Assembly (NCBI GenBank): GCA_028752905.1
Contig: JAQNBH010000019.1
Location: 269,001-333,000, forward strand
Length of the DNA stretch: 64,000 nucleotides
From: Cladorhizidae sp. MBARI D1340-BT2
Taxonomy: Eukaryota; Porifera; Demospongiae; Poecilosclerida; Cladorhizidae
Reading direction: 5' to 3'
Numbering within the stretch: the stretch's first letter is position 1; every line of letters begins with the position of its first letter. Position numbers and translations under genes: made by a program. Positions 20,222-33,580 of the stretch are shown here, in pieces. The notes under the pieces were generated by a model. It worked only from the letters and a program-made list of their open reading frames with translations, searched no databases and had not been told where the DNA came from.

Positions 20222-23200
20222 TACATAGAATCACAAGATAGGTTTCTCTATGTGTTCCCTATCTTGATGCTAAACAGGTTAGCTTCATAGATTCTCCACA
20301 CTTCACTGTATAAACTTGATATATAGCTATTAAGATAGGTCTCTCCCTGTGCTCTCTGTTGATATCAAACATCCATAATATTCTGCACACTTCACTGTAA
20401 TGGACTTGATATGATTCGAATGATAGGTTTCATTATGTGTTCTCTATCTTGATATTTGCCCTAATTTGGTCTATATGTTTCTCATTTTCCCCCCAAAAAT
20501 CTTGTTATTTTGCCGTAAAGCTCATAACTTTTCTACACTTTACCCAAAAAAGATAATTTTTATATCACCGGATAGCCCTTCTAATTATCTGTCTTTTGTA
20601 TGTGCCAAAATTTTGAGTACTCTAAGTATTAGCAAGTTATGGTGATTTGAAGTGGTAAGGTTTGCGATCTTTCCTGGCGTTTTCCAGTTGCCAAAGCGGT
20701 GGCCTGCCAGTGAAAAACCACTACATTTATTGATAATCTGTTGACATGTTGCAGATAAGGGCCTTCTCTATCAGTTGACTAAATCTGGGACTTTGGTCTT
20801 GTTAATTAGGGCAGTTATGAATTGTACTCTTACTTGATGGTAAACATGTTAGCTTCGTAGATTATCCACACTTCACTGAATAGACTTGATGTATAGCTAT
20901 TAAGATAGGACTCTCTAAGTGCTCTCTCTTGATACCAAACATCCATATATTCTGCACACTTCACTGTAATGGACTTGCAAGATAGGTATCTCTCAGTGTT
21001 CTCTATCTTGAGCTAAACATGTTAGCTTCATAGATTCTCCACACTTCACTGAATAGACTTGATATATAGCTCTAAAGGTAGGCCTCTCTCTGTTCTCTCT
21101 CTTGATACCAAACATCCGTATATTCTGCATATATAGAATCACAAGATAGGTTTCTCTATGTGTTCTCTATCTTGATGCTAAACAGGTTAGCTTCATAGAT
21201 TCTCCACACTTCACTGTATAAACTTGATATATAGCTATTAAGATAGGTCTCTCCCTGTGCTCTCTGTTGATATCAAACATCCATAATATTCTGCACACTT
21301 CACTGTAATGGACTTGATATGATTCGAATGATAGGTTTCATTATGTGTTCTCTATCTTGATATTTGCCCTAATTTGGTCTATATGTTTTCTCATTCCCCC
21401 CCCAAAAATCTTGTTATTTTGCCGTAAAGCTCATAACTTTTCTACACTTTAACCAAAAAAGATAATTTTTATATCACCGAATAGCCCTTCTAATTATCTG
21501 TCTTTTGTACGTGCCAAAATTTTGAGTACTCTAAGTATTAGCAAGTTATGGTGATTTGAAGTGGTAAGGTTTGCGATCTTTCCTGGCGTTTTCCAGTTGC
21601 CAAAGCGGTGGCCTGCCAGTGAAAAACCACTACATTTAATGATAATCTGTTGACATGTTGCAGATAAGGGCCTTCTCTATCAGTTGACTAAATCTGGGAC
21701 TTTGGTCTTGTTAATTAGGGCAGTTATGAATTGTACTCTTACTTGATGCTAAACATGTTAGCTTCGTAGATTATCCACACTTCACTGAATAGACTTGATG
21801 TATAGCTATTAAGATAGGACTCTCTAAGTGCTCTCTCTTGATACCAAATATCCATATATTCTGCACATTTCACTGTAATGGACTTGCAAGATAGGTATCT
21901 CTCAGTGTTCTCTATCTTGAGCTAAACATGTTAGCTTCATAGATTCTCCACACTTCACTGAATAGACTTGATATAATATAGCTCTAAAGGTAGGCCTCTC
22001 TCTGTTCTCTCTCTTGATATCAAACATCCGTATATTCTGCATACATAGAATCACAAGATAGGTTTCTCTATGTGTTCTCTATCTTGATGCTAAACAGGTT
22101 AGCTTCATAGATTCTCCACACTTCACTATATAAACTTGATATATAGCTATTAAGATAGGTCTCTCCCTGTGCTCTCTGTTGATATCAAACATCCATAATA
22201 TTCTGCACACTTCACTGTAATGGACTTGATATGATTCGAATGATAGGTTTCATTATGTGTTCTCTATCTTGATATTTGCCCTAATTGGGTCTATATGTTT
22301 CTCATTTCCCCCCCAAAAATCTTGTTATTTTGCCGTAAAGCTCATAACTTTTCTACACTTTACCCCAAAAAGATAATCTTTATATCACCGGATAGCCCTT
22401 CTAATTATCTGTCTTTTGTACGTGCCAAAATTTTGAGTACTCTAAGCATTAGCAAGTTATGGTGATTTGAAGTGGTAAGATTTGCGATCTTTCCTGGCGT
22501 TTTCCAGTTGCCAAAGCGGAGGCCTGCCAGTGAAAAACCACTACATTTATTGATAATCTGTTGACATGTTGCAGATAAGGGTCTTCTCTATCAGTTGACA
22601 AACTCTGGTACTTTGGTCTTGTTAATTAGGACAGTTATGAATTGTACTCTTACTTGATGCTAAACATGTTAGCTTCGTAGATTATCCACACTTCACTGAA
22701 TAGACTTGATGTATAGCTATTAAGATAGGACTCTCTAAGTGCTCTCTCTTGATACCAAACATCCATATATTCTGCACACTTCACTGTAATGGACTTGCAA
22801 GATAGGTATCTCTCAGTGTTCTCTATCTTGAGCTAAACATGTTAGCTTCATAGATTCTCCACACTTCACTGAATAGACTTGATATATAGCTCTAAAGGTA
22901 GGCCTCTCTCTGTTCTCTCTCTTGATACCAAACATCCGTATATTCTGCATACATAGAATCACAAGATAGGTTTCTCTATGTGTTCCCTATCTTGATGCTA
23001 AACAGGTTAGCTTCATAGATTCTCCACACTTCACTGTATAAACTTGATATATAGCTATTAAGATAGGTCTCTCCCTGTGCTCTCTGTTGATATCAAACAT
23101 CCATAATATTCTGCACACTTCACTGTAATGGACTTGATATGATTCGAATGATAGGTTTCATTATGTGTTCTCTATCTTGATATTTGCCCTAATTTGGTCT

Positions 23201-23510
23201 ATATGTTTCTCATTTTCCCCCCAAAAATCTTGTTATTTTGCCGTAAAGCTCATAACTTTTCTACACTTTACCCCAAAAAGATAATTTTTATATAACCGGA
23301 TAGCCCTTCTAATTATCTGTCTTTTGTACGTACCAAAATTTTGAGTACTCTAAGTATTAGCAAGTTATGGTGATTTGAAGTGGTAAGGTTTGCGATCTTT
23401 CCTGGCGTTTTCCAGTTGCCAAAGCGGTGGCCTGCCAGTGAAAAACCACTACATTTATTGATAATCTGTTGACATGTTGCAGATAAGGGCCTTCTCTATC
23501 AGTTGACAAA

Positions 23511-23588
23511 ATCTGGGACTTTGGTCTTGTTAATTAGGGCAGTTATGAATTGTACTCTTACTTGATGCTAAACATGTTAGCTTCGTAG
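23511..23588. repeat. 78-bp truncated monomer fragment at a tandem-duplication junction
   Basis: The monomer that starts at 23511 stops after GCTTCGTAG and a new full monomer restarts (CTTCGTAGATCTGGGAC). The 78 bp at 23511-23588 match 23589-23666 without a visible difference. Only AT is shared at the join. The repeat phase is shifted by 78 bp from here on. It reads as a very recent short duplication, or an assembly join. Confidence 0.9.
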
Positions 23589-26312
23589 ATCTGGGACTTT
23601 GGTCTTGTTAATTAGGGCAGTTATGAATTGTACTCTTACTTGATGCTAAACATGTTAGCTTCGTAGATTATCCACACTTCACTGAATAGACTTGATGTAT
23701 AGCTATTAAGATAGGACTCTCTAAGTGCTCTCTCTTGATACCAAACATCCATATATTCTGCACACTTCACTGTAATGGACTTGCAAGATAGGTATCTCTC
23801 AGTGTTCTCTATCTTGAGCTAAACATGTTAGCTTCATAGATTCTCCACACTTCACTGAATAGACTTGATATATAGCTCTAAAGGTAGGCCTCTCTCTGTT
23901 CTCTCTCTTGATACCAAACATCCGTATATTCTGCATACATAGAATCACAAGATAGGTTTCTCTATGTGTTCCCTATCTTGATGCTAAACAGGTTAGCTTC
24001 ATAGATTCTCCACACTTCACTGTATAAACTTGATATATAGCTATTAAGATAGGTCTCTCCCTGTGCTCTCTGTTGATATCAAACATCCATAATATTCTGC
24101 ACACTTCACTGTAATGGACTTGATATGATTCGAATGATAGGTTTCATTATGTGTTCTCTATCTTGATATTTGCCCTAATTTGGTCTATATGTTTCTCATT
24201 TTCCCCCCAAAAATCTTGTTATTTTGCCGTAAAGCTCATAACTTTTCTACACTTTACCCCAAAAAGATAATTTTTATATAACCGGATAGCCCTTCTAATT
24301 ATCTGTCTTTTGTACGTACCAAAATTTTGAGTACTCTAAGTATTAGCAAGTTATGGTGATTTGAAGTGGTAAGGTTTGCGATCTTTCCTGGCGTTTTCCA
24401 GTTGCCAAAGCGGTGGCCTGCCAGTGAAAAACCACTACATTTATTGATAATCTGTTGACATGTTGCAGATAAGGGCCTTCTCTATCAGTTGACAAAATCT
24501 GGGACTTTGGTCTTGTTAATTAGGGCAGTTATGAATTGTACTCTTACTTGATGCTAAACATGTTAGCTTCGTAGATTATCCACACTTCACTGAATAGACT
24601 TGATGTATAGCTATTAAGATAGGACTCTCTAAGTGCTCTCTCTTGATACCAAACATCCATATATTCTGCACACTTCACTGTAATGGACTTGCAAGATAGG
24701 TATCTCTCAGTGTTCTCTATCTTGAGCTAAACATGTTAGCTTCATAGATTCTCCACACTTCACTGAATAGACTTGATATATAGCTCTAAAGGTAGGCCTC
24801 TCTCTGTTCTCTCTCTTGATACCAAACATCCGTATATTCTGCATACATAGAATCACAAGATAGGTTTCTCTATGTGTTCCCTATCTTGATGCTAAACAGG
24901 TTAGCTTCATAGATTCTCCACACTTCACTGTATAAACTTGATATATAGCTATTAAGATAGGTCTCTCCCTGTGCTCTCTGTTGATATCAAACATCCATAA
25001 TATTCTGCACACTTCACTGTAATGGACTTGATATGATTCGAATGATAGGTTTCATTATGTGTTCTCTATCTTGATATTTGCCCTAATTTGGTCTATATGT
25101 TTCTCATTTTCCCCCCAAAAATCTTGTTATTTTGCCGTAAAGCTCATAACTTTTCTACACTTTACCCCAAAAAGATAATTTTTATATCACCGAATAGCCC
25201 TTCTAATTATCTGTCTTTTGTACGTGCCAAAATTTTGAGTACTCTAAGTATTAGCAAGTTATGGCGATTTGAAGTGGTAAGGTTTGCGATCTTTCCTGGC
25301 GTTTTCCAGTTGCCAAAGCGGTGGCCTGCCAGTGAAAAACCACTACATTTATTGATAATCTGTTGACATGTTGCAGATAAGGGCCTTCTCTATCAGTTGA
25401 CAAAATCTGGGACTTTGGTCTTGTTAATTAGGGCAGTTATGAATTGTACTCTTACTTGATGCTAAACATGTTAGCTTCGTAGATTATCCACACTTCACTG
25501 AATAGACTTGATGTATAACTATTAAGATAGGACTCTCTAAGTGCTCTCTCTTGATACCAAACATCCATATATTCTGCACACTTCACTGTAATGGACTTGC
25601 AAGAAAGGTATCTCTCAGTGTTCTCTATCTTGAGCTAAACATGTTAGCTTCATAGATTCTCCACACTTCACTGAATAGACTTGATATATAACTCTAAAGG
25701 TAGCCCTCTCTCTGTTCTCTCTCTTGATACCAAACATCCGTATATTCTGCATACATAGAATCACAAGATAGGTTTCTCTATGTGTTCCCTATCTTGATGC
25801 TAAACAGGTTAGCTTCATAGATTCTCCACACTTCACTGTATAAACTTGATATATAGCTATTAAGATAGGTCTCTCCCTGTGCTCTCTGTTGATATCAAAC
25901 ATCCATAATATTCTGCACACTTCACTGTAATGGACTTGATATGATTCGAATGATAGGTTTCATTATGTGTTCTCTATCTTGATATTTGCCCTAATTTGGT
26001 CTATATGTTTCTCATTTTCCCCCCAAAAATCTTGTTATTTTGCCGTAAAGCTCATAACTTTTCTACACTTTACCCCAAAAAGATAATTTTTATATCACCG
26101 GATAGCCCTTCTAATTATCTGTCTTTTATATGTGCCAAAATTTTGAGTACTCTAAGTATTAGCAAGTTATGGTGATTTGAAGTGGTAAGGTTTGCGATCT
26201 TTCCTGGCGTTTTCCAGTTGCCAAAGCGGTGGCCTGCCAGTGAAAAACCACTACATTTATTGATAATCTGTTGACATGTTGCAGATAAGGGCCTTCTCTA
26301 TCAGTTGACTAA

Positions 26313-29300
26313 ATCTGGGACTTTGGTCTTGTTAATTAGGGCAGTTATGAATTGTACTCTTACTTGATGGTAAACATGTTAGCTTCGTAGATTATCCACA
26401 CTTCACTGAATAGACTTGATGTATAGCTATTAAGATAGGACTCTCTAAGTGCTCTCTCTTGATACCAAACATCCATATATTCTGCACACTTCACTGTAAT
26501 GGACTTGCAAGATAGGTATCTCTCAGTGTTCTCTATCTTGAGCTAAACATGTTAGCTTCATAGATTCTCCACACTTCACTGAATAGACTTGATATATAGC
26601 TCTAAAGGTAGGCCTCTCTCTGTTCTCTCTCTTGATACCAAACATCCGTATATTCTGCATATATAGAATCACAAGATAGGTTTCTCTATGTGTTCTCTAT
26701 CTTGATGCTAAACAGGTTAGCTTCATAGATTCTCCACACTTCACTGTATAAACTTGATATATAGCTATTAAGATAGGTCTCTCCCTGTGCTCTCTGTTGA
26801 TATCAAACATCCATAATATTCTGCACACTTCACTGTAATGGACTTGATATGATTCGAATGATAGGTTTCATTATGTGTTCTCTATCTTGATATTTGCCCT
26901 AATTTGGTCTATATGTTTTCTCATTCCCCCCCCAAAAATCTTGTTATTTTGCCGTAAAGCTCATAACTTTTCTACACTTTAACCAAAAAAGATAATTTTT
27001 ATATCACCGAATAGCCCTTCTAAGTATCTGTCTTTTGTACGTGCCAAACTTTTGAGTACTCTAAGTATTAGCAAGTTATGGTGATTTGAAGTGGTAAGGT
27101 TTGCGATCTTTCCTGGCGTTTTCCAGTTGCCAAAGCGGTGGCCTGCCAGTGAAAAACCACTACATTTATTGATAATCTGTTGACATGTTGCAGATAAGGG
27201 CCTTCTCTATCAGTTGACAAAATGTGGGACTTTGGTCTTGTTAATTAGGGCAGTTATGAATTGTACTCTTACTTGATGCTAAACATGTTAGCTTCGTAGA
27301 TTATCCACACTTCACTGAATAGACTTGATGTATAGCTATTAAGATAGGACTCTCTAAGTGCTCTCTCTTGATACCAAATATCCATATATTCTGCACATTT
27401 CACTGTAATGGACTTGCAAGATAGGTATCTCTCAGTGTTCTCTATCTTGAGCTAAACATGTTAGCTTCATAGATTCTCCACACTTCACTGAATAGACTTG
27501 ATATATAGCTCTAAAGGTAGCCCTCTCTCTGTTCTCTCTCTTGATACCAAACATCCGTATATTCTGCATACATAGAATCACAAGATAGGTTTCTCTATGT
27601 GTTCCCTATCTTGATGCTAAACAGGTTAGCTTCATAGATTCTCCACACTTCACTGTATAAACTTGATATATAGCTATTAAGATAGGTCTCTCCCTGTGCT
27701 CTCTGTTGATATCAAACATCCATAATATTCTGCACACTTCACTGTAATGGACTTGATATGATTCGAATGATAGGTTTCATTATGTGTTCTCTATCTTGAT
27801 ATTTGCCCTAATTTGGTCTATATGTTTCTCATTTTCCCCCCAAAAATCTTGTTATTTTGACGTAAAGCTCATAACTTTTCTACACTTTATCCAAAAAAGA
27901 TAATTTTTATATCACCGGATAGCCCTTCTAATTATCTGTCTTTTGTATGTGCCAAAATTTTGAGTACTCTAAGTATTAGCAAGTTATGGTGATTTGAAGT
28001 GGTAAGGTTTGCGATCTTTCCTGGCGTTTTCCAGTTGCCAAAGCGGTGGCCTGCCAGTGAAAAACCACTACATTTATTGATAATCTGTTGACATGTTGCA
28101 GATAAGGGCCTTCTCTATCAGTTGACTAAATCTGGGACTTTGGTCTTGTTAATTAGGGCAGTTATGAATTGTACTCTTACTTGATGCTAAACATGTTAGC
28201 TTCGTAGATTATCCACACTTCACTGAATAGACTTGATGTATAGCTATTAAGATAGGACTCTCTAAGTGCTCTCTCTTGATACCAAACATCCATATATTCT
28301 GCACACTTCACTGTAATGGACTTGCAAGATAGGTATCTCTCAGTGTTCTCTATCTTGAGCTAAACATGTTAGCTTCATAGATTCTCCACACTTCACTGAA
28401 TAGACTTGATATATAGCTCTAAAGGTAGGCCTCTCTCTGTTCTCTCTCTTGATACCAAACATCCGTATATTCTGCATACATAGAATCACAAGATAGGTTT
28501 CTCTATGTGTTCTCTATCTTGATGCTAAACAGGTTAGCTTCATAGATTCTCCACACTTCACTGTATAAACTTGATATATAGCTATTAAGATAGGTCTCTC
28601 CCTGTGCTCTCTGTTGATATCAAACATCCATAATATTCTGCACACTTCACTGTAATGGACTTGATATGATTCGAATGATAGGTTTCATTATGTGTTCTCT
28701 ATCTTGATATTTGCCCTAATTTGGTCTATATGTTTTCTCATTCCCCCCCCAAAAATCTTGTTATTTTGCCGTAAAGCTCATAACTTTTCTACACTTTAAC
28801 CAAAAAAGATAATTTTTATATCACCGAATAGCCCTTCTAAGTATCTGTCTTTTGTATGTGCCAAACTTTTGAGTACTCTAAGTATTAGCAAGTTATGGTG
28901 ATTTGAAGTGGTAAGGTTTGCGATCTTTCCTGGCGTTTTCCAGTTGCCAAAGCGGTGGCCTGCCAGTGAAAAACCACTACATTTATTGATAATCTGTTGA
29001 CATGTTGCAGATAAGGGCCTTCTCTATCAGTTGACAAAATGTGGGACTTTGGTCTTGTTAATTAGGGCAGTTATGAATTGTACTCTTACTTGATGCTAAA
29101 CATGTTAGCTTCGTAGATTATCCACACTTCACTGAATAGACTTGATGTATAGCTATTAAGATAGGACTCTCTAAGTGCTCTCTCTTGATACCAAATATCC
29201 ATATATTCTGCACATTTCACTGTAATGGACTTGCAAGATAGGTATCTCTCAGTGTTCTCTATCTTGAGCTAAACATGTTAGCTTCATAGATTCTCCACAC

Positions 29301-29946
29301 TTCACTGAATAGACTTGATATATAGCTCTAAAGGTAGCCCTCTCTCTGTTCTCTCTCTTGATACCAAACATCCGTATATTCTGCATACATAGAATCACAA
29401 GATAGGTTTCTCTATGTGTTCCCTATCTTGATGCTAAACAGGTTAGCTTCATAGATTCTCCACACTTCACTGTATAAACTTGATATATAGCTATTAAGAT
29501 AGGTCTCTCCCTGTGCTCTCTGTTGATATCAAACATCCATAATATTCTGCACACTTCACTGTAATGGACTTGATATGATTCGAATGATAGGTTTCATTAT
29601 GTGTTCTCTATCTTGATATTTGCCCTAATTTGGTCTATATGTTTCTCATTTTCCCCCCAAAAATCTTGTTATTTTGACGTAAAGCTCATAACTTTTCTAC
29701 ACTTTATCCAAAAAAGATAATTTTTATATCACCGGATAGCCCTTCTAATTATCTGTCTTTTGTACGTGCCAAAATTTTGAGTACTCTAAGTATTAGCAAG
29801 TTATGGTGATTTGAAGTGGTAAGGTTTGCGATCTTTCCTGGCGTTTTCCAGTTGCCAAAGCGGTGGCCTGCCAGTGAAAAACCACTACATTTATTGATAA
29901 TCTGTTGACATGTTGCAGATAAGGGCCTTCTCTATCAGTTGACTAA
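26313..29946. repeat. Duplicated 1817-bp monomer dimer
   Basis: 26313-28129 and 28130-29946 share AAGTATCTGTC with GCCAAACTTTTGAG, CTTTAACCAAAA, and then ATGTGGGAC with ACATTTCACTG in the second monomer. Single differences such as GATGGTAAAC versus GATGCTAAAC separate them. Confidence 0.85.
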
Positions 29947-32900
29947 ATCTGGGACTTTGGTCTTGTTAATTAGGGCAGTTATGAATTGTACTCTTACTTG
30001 ATGGTAAACATGTTAGCTTCGTAGATTATCCACACTTCACTGAATAGACTTGATGTATAGCTATTAAGATAGGACTCTCTAAGTGCTCTCTCTTGATACC
30101 AAACATCCATATATTCTGCACACTTCACTGTAATGGACTTGCAAGATAGGTATCTCTCAGTGTTCTCTATCTTGAGCTAAACATGTTAGCTTCATAGATT
30201 CTCCACACTTCACTGAATAGACTTGATATATAGCTCTAAAGGTAGGCCTCTCTCTGTTCTCTCTCTTGATACCAAACATCCGTATATTCTGCATACATAG
30301 AATCACAAGATAGGTTTCTCTATGTGTTCTCTATCTTGATGCTAAACAGGTTAGCTTCATAGATTCTCCACACTTCACTGTATAAACTTGATATATAGCT
30401 ATTAAGATAGGTCTCTCCCTGTGCTCTCTGTTGATATCAAACATCCATAATATTCTGCACACTTCACTGTAATGGACTTGATATGATTCGAATGATAGGT
30501 TTCATTATGTGTTCTCTATCTTGATATTTGCCCTAATTTGGTCTATATGTTTTCTCATTTCCCCCCAAAAAATCTTGTTATTTTGCCGTAAAGCTCATAA
30601 CTTTTCTACACTTTACCCAAAAAAGATAATTTTTATATCACCGAATAGCCCTTCTAATTATCTGTCTTTTGTACGTGCCAAAATTTTGAGTACTCTAAGT
30701 ATTAGCAAGTTATGGTGATTTGAAGTGGTAAGGTTTGCGATCTTTCCTGGCGTTTTCCAGTTGCCAAAGCGGTGGCCTGCCAGTGAAAAACCACTACATT
30801 TATTGATAATCTGTTGACATGTTGCAGATAAGGGCCTTCTCTATCAGTTGACAAAATCTGGGACTTTGGTCTTGTTAATTAGGGCAGTTATGAATTGTAC
30901 TCTTACTTGATGCTAAACATGTTAGCTTCGTAGATTATCCACACTTCACTGAATAGACTTGATGTATAACTATTAAGATAGGACTCTCTAAGTGCTCTCT
31001 CTTGATACCAAACATCCATATATTCTGCACACTTCACTGTAATGGACTTGCAAGATAGGTATCTCTCAGTGTTCTCTATCTTGAGCTAAACATGTTAGCT
31101 TCATAGATTCTCCACACTTCACTGAATAGACTTGATATATAGCTCTAAAGGTAGCCCTCTCTCTGTTCTCTCTCTTGATACCAAACATCCATATATTCTG
31201 CATACATAGAATCACAAGATAGGTTTCTCTATGTGTTCCCTATCTTGATGCTAAACAGGTTAGCTTCATAGATTCTCCACACTTCACTGTATAAACTTGA
31301 TATATAGCTATTAAGATAGGTCTCTCCCTGTGCTCTCTGTTGATATCAAACATCCATAATATTCTGCACACTTCACTGTAATGGACTTGATATGATTCGA
31401 ATGATAGGTTTCATTATGTGTTCTCTATCTTGATATTTGCCCTAATTTGGTCTATATGTTTCTCATTTTCCCCCCAAAAATCTTGTTATTTTGACGTAAA
31501 GCTCATAACTTTTCTACACTTTATCCAAAAAAGATAATTTTTATATCACTGGATAGCCCTTCTAATTATCTGTCTTTTGTACGTGCCAAAATTTTGAGTA
31601 CTCTAAGTATTAGCAAGTTATGGTGATTTGAAGTGGTAAGATTTGCGATCTTTCCTGGCGTTTTCCAGTTGCCAAAGCGGTGGCCTGCCAGTGAAAAACC
31701 ACTACATTTATTGATAATCTGTTGACATGTTGCAGATAAGGGCCTTCTCTATCAGTTGACTAAATCTGGGACTTTGGTCTTGTTAATTAGGGCAGTTATG
31801 AATTGTACTCTTACTTGATGGTAAACATGTTAGCTTCGTAGATTATCCACACTTCACTGAATAGACTTGATGTATAGCTATTAAGATAGGACTCTCTAAG
31901 TGCTCTCTCTTGATACCAAACATCCATATATTCTGCACACTTCACTGTAATGGACTTGCAAGATAGGTATCTCTCAGTGTTCTCTATCTTGAGCTAAACA
32001 TGTTAGCTTCATAGATTCTCCACACTTCACTGAATAGACTTGATATATAGCTCTAAAGGTAGGCCTCTCTCTGTTCTCTCTCTTGATACCAAACATCCGT
32101 ATATTCTGCATACATAGAATCACAAGATAGGTTTCTCTATGTGTTCTCTATCTTGATGCTAAACAGGTTAGCTTCATAGATTCTCCACACTTCACTGTAT
32201 AAACTTGATATATAGCTATTAAGATAGGTCTCTCCCTGTGCTCTCTGTTGATATCAAACATCCATAATATTCTGCACACTTCACTGTAATGGACTTGATA
32301 TGATTCGAATGATAGGTTTCATTATGTGTTCTCTATCTTGATATTTGCCCTAATTTGGTCTATATGTTTTCTCATTTCCCCCCAAAAAATCTTGTTATTT
32401 TGCCGTAAAGCTCATAACTTTTCTACACTTTACCCAAAAAAGATAATTTTTATATCACCGAATAGCCCTTCTAATTATCTGTCTTTTGTACGTGCCAAAA
32501 TTTTGAGTACTCTAAGTATTAGCAAGTTATGGTGATTTGAAGTGGTAAGGTTTGCGATCTTTCCTGGCGTTTTCCAGTTGCCAAAGCGGTGGCCTGCCAG
32601 TGAAAAACCACTACATTTATTGATAATCTGTTGACATGTTGCAGATAAGGGCCTTCTCTATCAGTTGACAAAATCTGGGACTTTGGTCTTGTTAATTAGG
32701 GCAGTTATGAATTGTACTCTTACTTGATGCTAAACATGTTAGCTTCGTAGATTATCCACACTTCACTGAATAGACTTGATGTATAACTATTAAGATAGGA
32801 CTCTCTAAGTGCTCTCTCTTGATACCAAACATCCATATATTCTGCACACTTCACTGTAATGGACTTGCAAGATAGGTATCTCTCAGTGTTCTCTATCTTG

Positions 32901-33580
32901 AGCTAAACATGTTAGCTTCATAGATTCTCCACACTTCACTGAATAGACTTGATATATAGCTCTAAAGGTAGCCCTCTCTCTGTTCTCTCTCTTGATACCA
33001 AACATCCATATATTCTGCATACATAGAATCACAAGATAGGTTTCTCTATGTGTTCCCTATCTTGATGCTAAACAGGTTAGCTTCATAGATTCTCCACACT
33101 TCACTGTATAAACTTGATATATAGCTATTAAGATAGGTCTCTCCCTGTGCTCTCTGTTGATATCAAACATCCATAATATTCTGCACACTTCACTGTAATG
33201 GACTTGATATGATTCGAATGATAGGTTTCATTATGTGTTCTCTATCTTGATATTTGCCCTAATTTGGTCTATATGTTTCTCATTTTCCCCCCAAAAATCT
33301 TGTTATTTTGACGTAAAGCTCATAACTTTTCTACACTTTATCCAAAAAAGATAATTTTTATATCACCGGATAGCCCTTCTAATTATCTGTCTTTTGTACG
33401 TGCCAAAATTTTGAGTACTCTAAGTATTAGCAAGTTATGGTGATTTGAAGTGGTAAGGTTTGCGATCTTTCCTGGCGTTTTCCAGTTGCCAAAGCGGTGG
33501 CCTGCCAGTGAAAAACCACTACATTTATTGATAATCTGTTGACATGTTGCAGATAAGGGCCTTCTCTATCAGTTGACTAA
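29947..33580. repeat. Duplicated 1817-bp monomer dimer
   Basis: 29947-31763 and 31764-33580 both have GATGGTAAACATG in the first monomer and GATGTATAACTATT in the second. They also share the C-run variant CATTTCCCCCCAAAAAATC. Confidence 0.85.

Larger units (their letters stand above)
11258..23510. repeat. Satellite array, segment 3
   Basis: Monomers start at 11707, 12615, 13521, 14429, 15335, 16243, 17151, 18059, 18967, 19875, 20783, 21692 and 22603. CTCT-type monomers run to 16243 and ATCT-type from 17151, with one CTCT monomer again at 22603. Monomers at 12615 and 14429 are 906 bp (TTTCTCTGTG lacks TA). No gene is seen. Open frames at 16453-16740, 17742-18020, 18269-18556 and 19558-19836 are phase coincidences repeated with the satellite. 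Confidence 0.95.

Noticed and set aside
30509..30718. 69-codon open frames recurring from 30.5 to 50.7 kb and at 62.0 kb
   Set aside because: The frame begins with GTG in the satellite and depends on the C-run length; it reflects the repeat, not a gene family.
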